Below, one piece after another: positions 44,630 to 54,214 of a stretch of DNA of 64,000 nt; within the stretch, counting starts at the first letter, position 1; every line of letters begins with the position of its first letter. The DNA is from Hyphomicrobiales bacterium (lineage in GTDB: Bacteria > Pseudomonadota > Alphaproteobacteria > Rhizobiales > Rhizobiaceae). The stretch spans positions 98,760 through 162,759 of the forward strand of contig UBXG01000002.1 in NCBI GenBank assembly GCA_900469475.1, in the 5' to 3' direction. The notes beneath the pieces are model-generated. The model saw only the letters and a list, made by a program, of their open reading frames with translations, made no database searches and was not told the DNA's origin. The translations under genes were made by a program, and so were the position numbers.

Positions 44630-45541
44630 TTATCTCCCCTTCTCGTCGGCTTTTGCCTGAAAATGCTGGAAGAAGACGATCGGAATCACGAGCACCAGAA
44701 GCAGGATGGTCGCCACCGCCGATGCCAGCGGCCAGTCGGTGTTGCTGTAGAATTCCGTCCAGAGCACCTTGCCGATCATCAGGGTTTGCGATCCGCCGAG
44801 CAGATCGGGGATGACGAATTCGCCGACGGCGGGAATGAAGACCAGCATGCAGCCGGCGATGACCCCGGGAAGCGAAAGCGGAAAGGTGACGCGCCAGAAG
44901 GCGCCAATCGGCGTGCAGCCGAGATCCTGCGCTGCCTCGATCAGCGTGCCGTCCATCTTTTCCAGCGCGGAATAAAGCGGCAGCACCATGAAGGGCAGGT
45001 AGGAATAGACCATGCCGATATAGACGGCGGTATTGGTGTTCAGGATGACAAGCGGCTCATGAATGATGCCGAGCGCCATCAGCAGTTGGTTCAGGAGGCC
45101 TGTCGTGCTCAGGATCGACATCCAGGAATAGACGCGGATGAGGAAACTCGTCCAGAAGGGCAGGATGACCAACATCAGCAGCGTCGGCCGAATCGTGCGC
45201 GGCGCCTGCGCCATGCCATAGGCGATCGGATAGGCGATGATCAGCGTCAGGAGCGTCGAGATGCCGGCAATCTGCAGGCTCTCGATATAGGCGTTCATGT
45301 AGAGCGGATCGCCGGCAAGCCATATGTAATTGTCGAACGACATGGTTTGCAGCTTGTCCCACCAATCGCCGAAACTGTCGGTCCAAGCGAAGGACGGATC
45401 ATAGGGTGGCACCGACAGGGCCTTCGTCGACAGCGAGATGCGGAAGACGATGAGGAAGGGCGCGAGAAAGAAGAGCAGCAACCAGGCATAGGGAACGATG
45501 ATGACGAGGCGCTGATAGATGGAGGAGCCGAGCGCTTTCAT
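44630..45541 (-). CDS. potH: Putrescine/spermidine ABC transporter permease (PotH-like)
   Basis: A 303-residue permease with six membrane segments. It opens with LVIIVPYAWLLLFFLAPFLI and a short loop containing SVPPYDPSF. The EAA loop reads EAAQDLGCTPIGAFWRVTFPLSLPG. ATG 45541 comes two bases after the potG stop. It forms the inner-membrane pore with PotI. Confidence 0.93.
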   Translation of the reverse strand: MKALGSSIYQRLVIIVPYAWLLLFFLAPFLIVFRISLSTKALSVPPYDPSFAWTDSFGDWWDKLQTMSFDNYIWLAGDPLYMNAYIESLQIAGISTLLTLIIAYPIAYGMAQAPRTIRPTLLMLVILPFWTSFLIRVYSWMSILSTTGLLNQLLMALGIIHEPLVILNTNTAVYIGMVYSYLPFMVLPLYSALEKMDGTLIEAAQDLGCTPIGAFWRVTFPLSLPGVIAGCMLVFIPAVGEFVIPDLLGGSQTLMIGKVLWTEFYSNTDWPLASAVATILLLVLVIPIVFFQHFQAKADEKGR

Positions 45542-45543
45542 GA

Positions 45544-46686
45544 TCAATCCTTCAGCAAGACGCCGGCATTTTCATCGAAGGAGATCCAGACGTTCTGGTC
45601 GTAGGCGAAGGGCTCTTCCACGGCGCGGACTGCGTTCAGCGACGAGGCCTTGACCACTTGCCCGCTCTTCAGCTTGACGTGGAAAACGGTCATGTCGCCG
45701 AGATAGGCGATGTCCCAGATCTCGCCTTCTGCCGCATTGACCGAGGCATTGGCCGGCGGACGCGGCGAAACCCGAAGCTTTTCCGGGCGGATGGCGAGAC
45801 TGGCGCGGCTTCCAGCCGATGGTATGTCGCCAGAAGCCGTGCGCACCGTGAAGCCCGATTCGATCGCGATCTCGACGATGCCCGATTGTGCCGAGTTGAC
45901 GTTCCCGTCGAGGATATTCACATCGCCAATGAAGTCGGCAACGAAGCGGCAGTTGGGCGCCTCGTAGATCTCGGCCGGCGTCGCCACCTGCACCACCTTG
46001 CCGTGGCTCATGACTGCGATGCGGTCGGCCATGGTCATCGCCTCTTCCTGGTCGTGGGTAACGACGACGAAGGTCAGCCCCAGGCTCTGCTGCAGATCCA
46101 TGAGTTCGAACTGGGTTTCCTCGCGCAGCTTCTTGTCGAGCGCGCCAAGGGGTTCATCGAGCAGCAGCACCTTCGGCCGTTTCGCAAGCGAGCGGGCTAG
46201 AGCCACGCGCTGGCGTTGACCGCCGGAAAGCTGGTTCGGCTTGCGCTTGGCGAACTGCTCCAGCTTGACGAGCTTCAGCATCTGCCCGACGCGATCGTCG
46301 ATCTCGGACTTCGGCATGCCATCCTGGCGCAGGCCGAAGGCGATGTTCTTTTCCACCGACATATGGGGAAACAGCGCGTAGGACTGGAACATCATGTTGA
46401 CGGGGCGGCGATAGGGTGGCGTGCCGGCAAGATCTTGCCCATCCAGCACGATTTCGCCCGTTGTCGGCTGCTCGAAGCCCGCCAGCATGCGCAAAAGCGT
46501 GGACTTGCCGCAGCCCGATGCGCCGAGAAGAGCGAAGAATTCACGATTGTAGATATTCAGGGAGAGGTTATCGACGGCGGTAAAGTCACCGAACTTCTTC
46601 GTCACGTTCTTGAAGGAAATGTAAGGTTTGGCCGAAGGATCGGTCCAAGGAGCAAAGGAACGCCGGATATTACCGAGTGACTTCAT
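45544..46686 (-). CDS. potG: Putrescine ABC transporter ATP-binding protein (PotG-like)
   Basis: A 380-residue ATPase of the CUT/polyamine subfamily. Walker A GASGCGKST, signature LSGGQRQRVALARSLA, Walker B VLLLDEPLGALDKKLRE, His switch VTHDQEEAM. The C-terminal TOBE domain (SRASLAIRPEKLRVS) is normal. N-terminal DPSAKPYISFKNVTKKFGDF matches PotG. It sits 130 bases downstream of potF, with a strong hairpin in between. Confidence 0.94.
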   Translation of the reverse strand: MKSLGNIRRSFAPWTDPSAKPYISFKNVTKKFGDFTAVDNLSLNIYNREFFALLGASGCGKSTLLRMLAGFEQPTTGEIVLDGQDLAGTPPYRRPVNMMFQSYALFPHMSVEKNIAFGLRQDGMPKSEIDDRVGQMLKLVKLEQFAKRKPNQLSGGQRQRVALARSLAKRPKVLLLDEPLGALDKKLREETQFELMDLQQSLGLTFVVVTHDQEEAMTMADRIAVMSHGKVVQVATPAEIYEAPNCRFVADFIGDVNILDGNVNSAQSGIVEIAIESGFTVRTASGDIPSAGSRASLAIRPEKLRVSPRPPANASVNAAEGEIWDIAYLGDMTVFHVKLKSGQVVKASSLNAVRAVEEPFAYDQNVWISFDENAGVLLKD

Positions 46687-46784
46687 TATCTATCCCCAAA
46701 TGGATGCCCCTACGGGCGCTCGTCGCGCCGGCTCTTCCCCATCCCGGCGCGCTCGTGATTTCCTGCATTGTCCTCATAAGGAAA

Positions 46785-46808
46785 GGCCCGGACGTTGCCG
46801 TCCGGGCC
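46785..46808 (-). terminator. Intercistronic hairpin between potF and potG
   Basis: GGCCCGGACG (46785-46794) and CGTCCGGGCC (46799-46808) make a perfect ten-pair stem with a TTGC loop, nine bases after the potF stop. Only three T follow on the operon strand. Partial termination or mRNA stabilisation would raise PotF over the membrane subunits. Confidence 0.55.
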
Positions 46809-46816
46809 GCTTCGAT

Positions 46817-47914
46817 TTATTGGCCTGTCGTGACCTTTGTCCACAAGCGCGTCGCCACGCGCTGCGTTTTAGAGTCCCAAGGGGTCAGCGTGTACAGTTT
46901 CTCGCGAACCGCGTCGGTCGGATAAACGGACGGATCTTCCAGTACATCCTTGCTCACGAACTGCTGCGACGCCTTGTTGCCGTTGGCATAGGAAGTGAAG
47001 TTGCTCGCCTTGGCGATAACCTCAGGCCTCATGATGTAGTTGAGGAAAATATGCGCCTCCTCGACATGCGGCGCATCGGCTGGGATCGCCATGACGTCGA
47101 ACCACATCTGCGCGCCCTTTGTCGGGATCGAATAGGCGATGTTAACGCCGTTCTTCGCCTCGGCAGCACGATTGCGGGCCTGCAGCACGTCGCCGGAATA
47201 GCCAAACGCCAGGCAGATATCGCCATTGGCAAGCGCATTGATATATTCGGAGGAGTGGAACTTGCGAACGAAAGGACGGATCGCGGTCAGGAGATCCTCG
47301 GCCTTCTTGAAGTCTTCCTGCTTGGTCGAATTCGGGTCGAGGCCCAGATAGCGCAGCGCGGCCGGAATGACGTCGGTCGGGGAATCAAGCACGTAGATGC
47401 CGCAATCCTTGAACTTGGCGGCGAGCTTCGGATCGAAGATCACGTTGATATCAGGCGCATCGTCCGTGCCGAGGATCTGCTTCACTTTGTCGACATTATA
47501 GCCGACACCGCTCGTGCCCCACATGTAGTCGATGGCGTACTGGTTGCCGGGATCGTAGGTCGCAATGCGCTTCTGCACCGTATCCCACATGTTGGAGATA
47601 TTCGGCAGCTTGGACTTGTCGAGCTTCTGGAAGACCCCGGCCTTGATCTGGCGCTGCAGGAAGTAAGCCGTCGGCACGACAATGTCGTAGCCGGTCTTGC
47701 CGGCCAGCAGTTTGGTTTCCAGCGTCTCGTTCTGGTCGAAGGTGTCGTAGACGACCTTGATGCCGGTTTCCTTGGTGAAATCCGCCAGGATTGAGTTGTC
47801 GATGTAATCGGACCAATTGTAGATATTGACGACCTTGTCTTCTGCCTGAGCGACCGTCGCCAGCGAAACGACCGCAAAAGCCGTTGCTGCAAGCCGTGCG
47901 AACATGGACTTCAT
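46817..47914 (-). CDS. potF: Periplasmic putrescine-binding protein (PotF-like)
   Basis: A 365-residue binding protein with signal peptide 1-24 (LAATAFAVVSLATVAQA), then EDKVVNIYNWSDYID, the standard start of mature PotF/PotD. Ligand-site signatures YNWSDYI, WGTSGVGYN and FGYSGDVLQARN are present; the last is typical of PotF. AGGAGA precedes ATG 47914. First gene of potFGHI. Putrescine specificity over spermidine is likely but not certain. Confidence 0.93.
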   Translation of the reverse strand: MKSMFARLAATAFAVVSLATVAQAEDKVVNIYNWSDYIDNSILADFTKETGIKVVYDTFDQNETLETKLLAGKTGYDIVVPTAYFLQRQIKAGVFQKLDKSKLPNISNMWDTVQKRIATYDPGNQYAIDYMWGTSGVGYNVDKVKQILGTDDAPDINVIFDPKLAAKFKDCGIYVLDSPTDVIPAALRYLGLDPNSTKQEDFKKAEDLLTAIRPFVRKFHSSEYINALANGDICLAFGYSGDVLQARNRAAEAKNGVNIAYSIPTKGAQMWFDVMAIPADAPHVEEAHIFLNYIMRPEVIAKASNFTSYANGNKASQQFVSKDVLEDPSVYPTDAVREKLYTLTPWDSKTQRVATRLWTKVTTGQ

Positions 47915-47974
47915 AGTCTCTCCTGTTTTGTTCAAGGGCATCTAGCCGATGCCCAACCCTCTGTTTTTCCCGTT

Positions 47975-48003
47975 AGACTAGAAAGGAAATCGAAAGGCGA
48001 CAA
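47975..48003 (-). promoter_or_regulatory. Candidate potF promoter
   Basis: On the minus strand TTGTCG (47998-48003) and TAGTCT (47975-47980) are 17 bases apart, about 60 bases before potF. The -10 match is mediocre. The rest of the 47915-48230 divergent gap shows nothing else I can support. Confidence 0.35.
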
Positions 48004-48230
48004 GGGAAAAAGGCAGGTCAGCGCGCGCTTTAGCTTTTTTACCCAAAAACGATCGAGCGCTCTGCAAATGGCTGCCGTTCGCACGCAATCGTGAACTCAA
48101 GGCCTGCTTCACGCGTGAATACGGAAGCCGGCTTTGCTAACATCGCGACGTTCTCGCTCGCGAACATTTTCAAACCTGTTTCGCCGCCCCGCTCAGCGGG
48201 CAAACTCAAACCCATCAGCAGGGGTTCATC

Positions 48231-49229
48231 ATGCAGTATCAGAAATTCGGCAATACCGGTCTCAGCGTCTCGCGTCTTTGCCTGGGCACGATGACCTTCG
48301 GCCTGCAGATCGAGCAGGAAGATATCGCCCATGCCATTCTCGACAAGGCGGCAGATGCCGGGGTCAACTTCATCGACACGGCCGATGTCTACCCGCTCGG
48401 CGGTGGCGAGCAGCTTGCCGGCCGCACCGAAGAGATCGTCGGGCGCTGGCTAAAGGGCAAGCGCGACCGTTTCATCGTCGCGACCAAAGCCGTCGGAAAG
48501 GTCGGCCCGTCTCCCTGGGATCAGGGTGCGTCGCGCAAGCATCTCCTCGACGCCATCGACGCTTCGCTGCGGCGGCTCGGCACCGATTATGTCGACCTTT
48601 ACCAGCTGCATTCGGACGATCGCGAAACACCGATCGACGAGACGCTGGAGGCGCTCGACGTCATCGTGCGCTCGGGCAAGGCTCGCTATGTCGGCGTGTC
48701 GAATTTCCTCGCCTACCGGCTGGCACTGGCGCTCGGCCGCGCCGATTTCCTGCGCACCGCCCGCTTCGTCTCGGTGCAGCCGCGCTACAATCTCTTGTTC
48801 CGCCAGATCGAGCGCGAACTACTGCCGCTTGCCGAAGAACAGCGTCTCGCCGTCATCCCCTATAACCCGATCGCCGGCGGCCTCCTTACCGGCAAGCACA
48901 AGCATGATGTCGCGCCGACAGAAGGCCGCTTCAGTGCACAGCTTCGCAGCGCCGGCAGCAACTATCTGCAGCGTTATTGGCACGAGCGCGAATTCGCGAC
49001 CATCGAGAAGCTCCGCGGCATTGCCGAAGAGGCCGGGCAATCGCTTACCAAGCTTGCCGTCGCCTGGGTTGCGGCCAATCCGGTCATCACCTCAGCCATC
49101 ATCGGCGCCAGTCGTCCTGAACAACTGACGGACACGTTGGCCGCCATCGATCTGCAGCTCGATCCGGAGCTCAAAACCAAGCTTGACGAAGCCACTGTCG
49201 AATATCGCTGGGGCGACGCGGCCCGTTGA
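48231..49229 (+). CDS. Aldo/keto reductase
   Basis: A 332-residue (beta/alpha)8 NADPH-dependent oxidoreductase. The catalytic tetrad is visible: Asp49 and Tyr54 in FIDTADVYPLG, Lys86 in VATKAVG, His127 in LYQLHSDD. C-terminal cofactor loop IIGASRPEQLTDTLAAID is typical. Substrate not assignable; YajO/YghZ-like groups are the nearest by feel. Start is the ATG with CAGGGG upstream. Convergent with a LysR gene. Confidence 0.9.
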   Translation: MQYQKFGNTGLSVSRLCLGTMTFGLQIEQEDIAHAILDKAADAGVNFIDTADVYPLGGGEQLAGRTEEIVGRWLKGKRDRFIVATKAVGKVGPSPWDQGASRKHLLDAIDASLRRLGTDYVDLYQLHSDDRETPIDETLEALDVIVRSGKARYVGVSNFLAYRLALALGRADFLRTARFVSVQPRYNLLFRQIERELLPLAEEQRLAVIPYNPIAGGLLTGKHKHDVAPTEGRFSAQLRSAGSNYLQRYWHEREFATIEKLRGIAEEAGQSLTKLAVAWVAANPVITSAIIGASRPEQLTDTLAAIDLQLDPELKTKLDEATVEYRWGDAAR

Positions 49230-49266
49230 AGAAGCACGAACCGGCGGTCAATTGCCGTCGGCTCTT

Positions 49267-50139
49267 TCACAGATAGGTCGGGCGCTTGCCGGCAAAGAGT
49301 TCGGCGTGGCTTTTCAACAGCTTGATCATGCGGTCGACCACCGTGCGGATTTCCCGGCGGTGGCGGTCGACATTATTCATGACGATCCATTGCCGATGGC
49401 GCAGCTCGTGGATTTCCTCGCCGACCCGCTCCAGCCGCGGCTCCTGATCTCCGACGAAACAGGGCAAAACAGCAATGCCGGATCCGGCGAGCACCAGATC
49501 GTGCAGTGAGCGCGGGCGGCTGACCGTGAAGGCGATTTCCTCGCGTCTATTCTGATGCGGCCAGCGCAGATAGGCTGAGATCGCTTCCTCCTCCGCCACC
49601 GCGATCCAGCGCTGCGGTCCGACAAAGCGCATATTGCGGGCCTGATAGGCGGCATAGGCGACATCACCGATCTTGACGGCGGCCAGATTGGTCTCTTCCG
49701 GCTCGAAGGCACGGATGCCGATATCGCTCTCGCGATGGGCGAGGCTGGCGCGGCGCTCGCCGAGATGCAGATCAATGCGGAAGCCGTCCCGCTCCGAACA
49801 GATCGTCGGCATATTTTGGCTGAGCAGCCAGCCGACCCAAGTGCCGGCAGCGATGCGGACCACGGACGTGCCCTGGGCATCGCGCTGCCAGCTATCGACC
49901 TTGCGAGCGGCCGCCTCCATCTCCAGCAGTTGATCGAACAGCGTCTGACCGTCGCCGGTCAGCGTGTAGCCCGCCTGGCTGCGCTCGAAGAGTGGGCGGC
50001 CGATCTGCGCTTCAAGTTCCAGCATGCGCCGACCGATTGTTGCCGGGCTGAGACCGCTTGAAGGGACCGCGCCCGTCAAGCCGCCGCCGCGGGCCACATC
50101 GAGAAAAAGCTGATACGAATCCCATGACGAGTTTTTCAT
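49267..50139 (-). CDS. LysR-family transcriptional regulator
   Basis: A 290-residue LysR protein. The DNA-binding domain opens SSWDSYQLFLDVARGGGLTG and continues SGLSPATIGRRMLELEAQIGRPLF; the effector domain follows. The start at 50139 fits the family; a few codons further upstream have no site. It is divergent from the small gene at 50228 (88-base gap), a likely target, and convergent with the aldo/keto reductase. Effector unknown. Confidence 0.88.
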   Translation of the reverse strand: MKNSSWDSYQLFLDVARGGGLTGAVPSSGLSPATIGRRMLELEAQIGRPLFERSQAGYTLTGDGQTLFDQLLEMEAAARKVDSWQRDAQGTSVVRIAAGTWVGWLLSQNMPTICSERDGFRIDLHLGERRASLAHRESDIGIRAFEPEETNLAAVKIGDVAYAAYQARNMRFVGPQRWIAVAEEEAISAYLRWPHQNRREEIAFTVSRPRSLHDLVLAGSGIAVLPCFVGDQEPRLERVGEEIHELRHRQWIVMNNVDRHRREIRTVVDRMIKLLKSHAELFAGKRPTYL

Positions 50140-50227
50140 AATTGAAAAACATAAGACGATCATGGCTGTTTATAAAGAAAATTCGGATGTGTAGTCGAAG
50201 GGATGCCTCACAGGAAGGAGACATCCC

Positions 50228-50488
50228 ATGATAGACAGCATGGCCCTGGCGAAAGCCATAGAAATACAGAGCCTGGCGCGCGAAGAGCAATGGCGCTGCG
50301 ACGAGGATCTATTCTACCTCGACTACGGGCTCGAACTGCCGCGGCTCTTCATATGGATTGAGCGCATATTTGTCGCTTCGGGCATCCGGCGCAAGGCAAT
50401 GAAAAAGGCGGACCGGCCGGAAATCGGCCGATCCGCCAGCAGTGGCAATGATGGCTGCAGTCAGGCTGCCGCCTGCTCGCGCATGTAA
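50228..50488 (+). CDS. Small protein of unknown function
   Basis: An 86-codon frame with an excellent site (AAGGAGACATCCC before ATG). The first 60 residues look protein-like, with acidic and aromatic content ([25 protein letters not shown]). The last 30 codons run through the terminator and end of the convergent chemoreceptor gene, so the true C-terminus may be poorly conserved. It is divergent from a LysR gene, which suggests control by it. No family recognised. Confidence 0.6.
   Translation: MIDSMALAKAIEIQSLAREEQWRCDEDLFYLDYGLELPRLFIWIERIFVASGIRRKAMKKADRPEIGRSASSGNDGCSQAAACSRM
50407..50437 (-). terminator. Rho-independent terminator of the chemoreceptor gene
   Basis: GGCGGA (50407-50412) and TCCGCC (50432-50437), with CGGCCG pairs inside and one mismatch, make a strong stem with a short loop. 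On the receptor strand it is followed by TTTTTC. It lies 24 bases beyond the receptor stop and overlaps the small gene on the other strand. Confidence 0.85.
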
Positions 50489-53001
50489 TTCGCGCTGTAA
50501 CCAGCCTCGATCTTGAACTGCTGAATGAGATGCAGCAAAGCATCGGCCTCGGCGGCAAGCTCCCGGCTGGCGGCGGTAGTTTCTTCAACCATGCCGGCAT
50601 TCTGCTGCGTCATCTGGTCCATGTGATTGACCGACGAATTGACCTCCTGCAGGGCGCTTGCCTGATCGTGGCTGGCACGGGCGATCATTTCCACATGCTG
50701 GCTGATCGTCACGATCTGGCTGCTGATCTGCGCGAGTACCGAACCGGCCTCCTGCACGAACTGCGAACCGGAACTGACCTCCTCGGTCGACTTGTTGATG
50801 AGACCCTTGATCTCCTTGGCGGCAGCGGCCGAGCGCTGTGCCAGCTCGCGCACCTCCATGGCGACCACGGCGAAACCTTTGCCGGCGTCGCCGGCACGGG
50901 CGGCTTCGATGCCGGCATTGAGCGCCAGGAGATTCGTCTGGAAAGCGATCTCGTCGATGACGCCGATGATCTGCTCGATCTTGCGGGATGCATCTTCGAT
51001 CCGGGTCATCGCGTCGATGGCGTTGCCGACGACGACAGAGCTGTCATCGGCGCTGCGCTTGGCTTCGCGCACGATGGCATCCGCATCCTTGGCACGCTCG
51101 GCAGACGAACGGACGGTGACCGTGATCTCGTCAACGGCCGCGGCGGTCTGCTCGAGAGACGCCGCCTGCTGCTCGGTGCGCTTCGACAGAGCCTCGGCAG
51201 AAGCAGCCATCTGGTTGCCGTTGCTCTGAATCATCTCGACATTGTCGCGCACCTGGCTCAGCGTCTGCTGCAGGCGCGATAGCGAACTGTTGAAATCCTG
51301 GCGAAGCTGTTCGAGACGGCCAATGAACGGCGTTTCGATCGTTGCCGAAATATCGCCCTGGGCAAGGCGCTCGAGCCCGGCAGCAAGCTCGCTGACGGCA
51401 TAGTCGATCTGTCGGTCGAGCTCGCGCTTTTCGGCGTCGTTGCGCTGACGTTCGTGCTCTGCGGCCGCACGCTCCTCGTCGCTCTGTTCCTCGATACGGA
51501 TCTTCGAGATAGCGTTTTCCTTGAAGATGCCGAGGGCTCGGGCCATATCGCCGATTTCGTCGCGGCGCTGCTCGCCGGAGATCGAAGTTTCGAGCAAACC
51601 GTCGGCAATGCGGCGCATGGCGGCGGTGATCTGGCCGATCGGTCGCTGCAGGGTCAGGACGAGCGCGATGCCGCCGGCAATGGAGAGGATGATGCCGAGT
51701 GCGGTTGCCAGGATGGATATTGAATTTGCCTGGTTGCGCTCGCTGCCGGCGCTCTGCTTCTGCGTCTCGGCGAAGGCGGTGAGCTGGCCCCAGACCTGAT
51801 CGAGCTGCTGACGGGCGCCGGCATATTCGGCGATCCGCTGGTTGATCGTATCGACCAGCTTGCCGCCGGCGTCATCCATCGATTTGATTGCCGGACGAAT
51901 GGCCGAGTCGATGTCGCCGGCGAAATCCATGCTCTTGGCGCTCTGGTTCAGCGTATCGATATCGCCGCCGAGTTTGGAGATTTCCTGACGCAGGCGGACG
52001 AGATTGTCCTTGTTGGTATTGGCGTTGAAATCCGCCAGTACGAGCTGCAGGGAATAGATGGAATCCTGCAGGCGGCGCGTGTCCTGCAGAACCGAATTGG
52101 TCTGTGCGACGCGGGCGTCGAGGGACACGAAGGTCGTGGTCGCCTGGCGCATCATCTGCGTCGCCGTCAGCTGCGTGTAGGTCGAGGTCTGGCGGAAGCG
52201 CGAGAGCAGCCGACCGATATTGGTGATCGTGTCATCGGTCGGAGCATCGGTGCTTTCAGTAAAGGCGGCGAGATCCTTGATTGTGCTCGTCAGCGACTGG
52301 ACGACGCTCTTCTGGTTTTGCGGCAATGCGAGGTCGATCGACCGCTGCGCCTTGTTCAGATCCGGCAGACGATCCTTGAGAAGCTTGACCTTGTCAGCCG
52401 GCGTCGCCGCATTATTGAAGTCTTGCGCCACGGCAACCAGCAGGTCGCCGCCTTTCAGCAACCGATCGGCCGAGCGCAGGGTCGAGGTCGCATCAGCCTG
52501 ATCCTTGCGCATCTGGTCTTCAAGCTGCTGGCTGTTGAAATTGACGTTGAAGCGGGCGCTGATCAGGGCGCGCTGGCCGTCGTCGATCGTCTTGCGCAGG
52601 GACAGTTCCTGTTCGTGCAGCGACCACAGCCTGCCGACGAGGTTGGACATGTCGGCGGTCTTTGTTGTCGCTTCGGTGAGGTTGTCGCGGCCCTCCGCCT
52701 CCGGAGCGAGCTGACTCAGCGTCGAATTGAGCACGCTCTGCTGCGACTTGATGTCTTCATAGAGCTTGTCGCGCTGGCGGGTGTTGGTGATGCGCAGGAA
52801 ATCATCCATGGACCCATACAGGTTCTTGAACCCGGTCAAGGACTGCAGGACGCTGTTGGAAATCTCCATACGTCCCTGAAGCAGGCCCGACGCATAAAGC
52901 CCGGTAAGGCCCACGGCAGAAATGCTGATGACGAACGGCAGGACGAATATCAGAACCTTCGTTCTGATGTTGAAACGCGACAATATCTTGTCAATGAACA
53001 T
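50461..53001 (-). CDS. Methyl-accepting chemotaxis protein
   Basis: An 846-residue receptor. TM1 at about 15-37 ([21 protein letters not shown]), a long helical periplasmic domain to about 420 that could be an HBM-like sensor, TM2 at about 425-447, then HAMP ([16 protein letters not shown]) and a second HAMP-like unit near 530-580. The signalling tip is [21 protein letters not shown] near 675-700. It ends [10 protein letters not shown], without a CheR-binding pentapeptide. It senses a ligand unknown here and signals to CheA. Start 53001 gives a basic residue cluster before TM1; an upstream extension is unrelated. Confidence 0.92.
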   Translation of the reverse strand: MFIDKILSRFNIRTKVLIFVLPFVISISAVGLTGLYASGLLQGRMEISNSVLQSLTGFKNLYGSMDDFLRITNTRQRDKLYEDIKSQQSVLNSTLSQLAPEAEGRDNLTEATTKTADMSNLVGRLWSLHEQELSLRKTIDDGQRALISARFNVNFNSQQLEDQMRKDQADATSTLRSADRLLKGGDLLVAVAQDFNNAATPADKVKLLKDRLPDLNKAQRSIDLALPQNQKSVVQSLTSTIKDLAAFTESTDAPTDDTITNIGRLLSRFRQTSTYTQLTATQMMRQATTTFVSLDARVAQTNSVLQDTRRLQDSIYSLQLVLADFNANTNKDNLVRLRQEISKLGGDIDTLNQSAKSMDFAGDIDSAIRPAIKSMDDAGGKLVDTINQRIAEYAGARQQLDQVWGQLTAFAETQKQSAGSERNQANSISILATALGIILSIAGGIALVLTLQRPIGQITAAMRRIADGLLETSISGEQRRDEIGDMARALGIFKENAISKIRIEEQSDEERAAAEHERQRNDAEKRELDRQIDYAVSELAAGLERLAQGDISATIETPFIGRLEQLRQDFNSSLSRLQQTLSQVRDNVEMIQSNGNQMAASAEALSKRTEQQAASLEQTAAAVDEITVTVRSSAERAKDADAIVREAKRSADDSSVVVGNAIDAMTRIEDASRKIEQIIGVIDEIAFQTNLLALNAGIEAARAGDAGKGFAVVAMEVRELAQRSAAAAKEIKGLINKSTEEVSSGSQFVQEAGSVLAQISSQIVTISQHVEMIARASHDQASALQEVNSSVNHMDQMTQQNAGMVEETTAASRELAAEADALLHLIQQFKIEAGYSANYMREQAAA

Positions 53002-53093
53002 TTTGGCCCAGACCTCACACCGCTCCCCCGTCGACGCCGCCTCGGCGCTGACCGGATGTATAACCATCGTTCTTGAAATATCCGCAGGCGGGG

Positions 53094-53128
53094 TTCCTGA
53101 GTATAAGTCAGGAAGCAATCATTGCTTC
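53094..53128. promoter_or_regulatory. Two overlapping palindromes upstream of the chemoreceptor
   Basis: TTCCTGA (53094-53100) with TCAGGAA (53108-53114), spacer seven. It overlaps the next dyad: GAAGCAAT (53112-53119) and ATTGCTTC (53121-53128) around one base. They lie 93-127 bases before the receptor start, in the 53002-53321 gap, which shows no gene. Confidence 0.4.
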
Positions 53129-53321
53129 GGCTCCAGCTTGCGGTGGAGCGCCCCAAGAAATCGAATGAGATTGTGTGGGTGATTAATTAATTTTCAGATA
53201 AAGATGTAATGCGACCACCATCACACAACCAAACGCTGAAAAGCGGGCGATGAAGCCTATCTATATGCGCGAGGCAGCGCCGCCGCTCGATGGCGGCGAG
53301 GAACAATGGGGGCGGCTTTAA

Positions 53322-53465
53322 TCAGAAGCCGCGGATGGCGAGGTAGGCGATGCAAGCAGCCGTAGCGCCGGTCGCCAACATCAACAGTCTTGTCGCCAGA
53401 AGCTTGGCATTGTCACGGGTTTGAGCGATTGCGATGGCACGAGCGCGACGATGTGTTCTGTTCAT
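53322..53465 (-). CDS. Small single-span membrane protein
   Basis: A 47-residue peptide. The N-terminal half is Arg-rich (NRTHRRARAIAIAQTRDN), and the C-terminal half is one hydrophobic helix (LLMLATGATAACIAYLAIRG). The basic side faces the cytoplasm by the positive-inside rule. GGGA stands near the expected spacing before the ATG. It occurs in many rhizobia as far as I remember, function unknown. Confidence 0.5.
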   Translation of the reverse strand: MNRTHRRARAIAIAQTRDNAKLLATRLLMLATGATAACIAYLAIRGF

Positions 53466-53630
53466 GAGTATATTCCCATTTTCGCACTGACACGATAACC
53501 GGCAAAAGGCCGTTTTCGCAACAGGCAATATACAAAACAGAAATGTAGGAAAAGAAAACGTGAAAACCAGATGTTAGCCGCAAGCCTTGCGGCTAACCGT
53601 AATAGATGCGGGAATTGTGGCCGAAGCGCG

Positions 53631-54142
53631 CTACTTCAACAATGCCGCGATAGCAGGATCCGTCGCCGTTTCCGCAGCCGTCTTGCCGGAGGCAGACTTG
53701 ATGGTCTTGTCGGCGCCATTCTTCAACAATGCCTTGACGACGGCGGATCATCCTGCTGGCTCGCCATGTGCAACGGTGTCCAGCCATCGTAATCGCCGGG
53801 CGCGTTGACGTCGGCGCCCTTGGAAACCAACAAATCAATCATTTCGGGAGGACCGTAATAGGCCGCGGTATGGAGCGGATACCAGCCCTCCGTCGTCTTC
53901 ATGTCAAGCTTGGCGCCGCATGCCAGCATCTTCTTGACGACATCGCCTTTCTTGTCGCGGATAGCAATGGCGAAATTCGTGTCGCCGCCCGCATCCTGAC
54001 CGTTAGGATCCAGCTTCTTGCATTGCGCAGAAGCAGCGCTCGCATTGGACGCCGTGACGGCAAGCATGCCAAGCGGCATCGCCATGGCTGCAACGATACC
54101 TGAAAGAACTGTGCCGCGGAATATCAGAACCTTAAACGTCAT
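53631..54142 (-). pseudogene. Secreted ankyrin-repeat protein, frameshifted
   Basis: The first part encodes a signal peptide (about residues 1-37), then three ankyrin-like repeats (NFAIAIRDKKGDVVKKMLACG; YPLHTAAYYGPPEMIDLLVSKG; YDGWTPLHMASQQDD). The frame stops at 53723. One base appears missing at about 53741-53746: reading on in the next frame gives AVVKALLKNGADKTIK, a proper continuation of the repeat, and ends at TAG 53631 (TDPAIAALLK). So the intact gene would span 53631-54142. GGAGACAATC precedes the start at 54142. A sequencing error is as likely as a true mutation. Confidence 0.8.
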
Positions 54143-54214
54143 GATTGTCTCCATTGAGTATTTTCGCGCTGGAGATGCTCTTTGCCCGTTTCGCGGCCTG
54201 TTAGCAAGGTCAAT

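Noticed and set aside
44477..45604. 375-codon plus-strand frame opposite potH
   Set aside because: Charged low-complexity antisense translation; potH has clear membrane spans and EAA loop.
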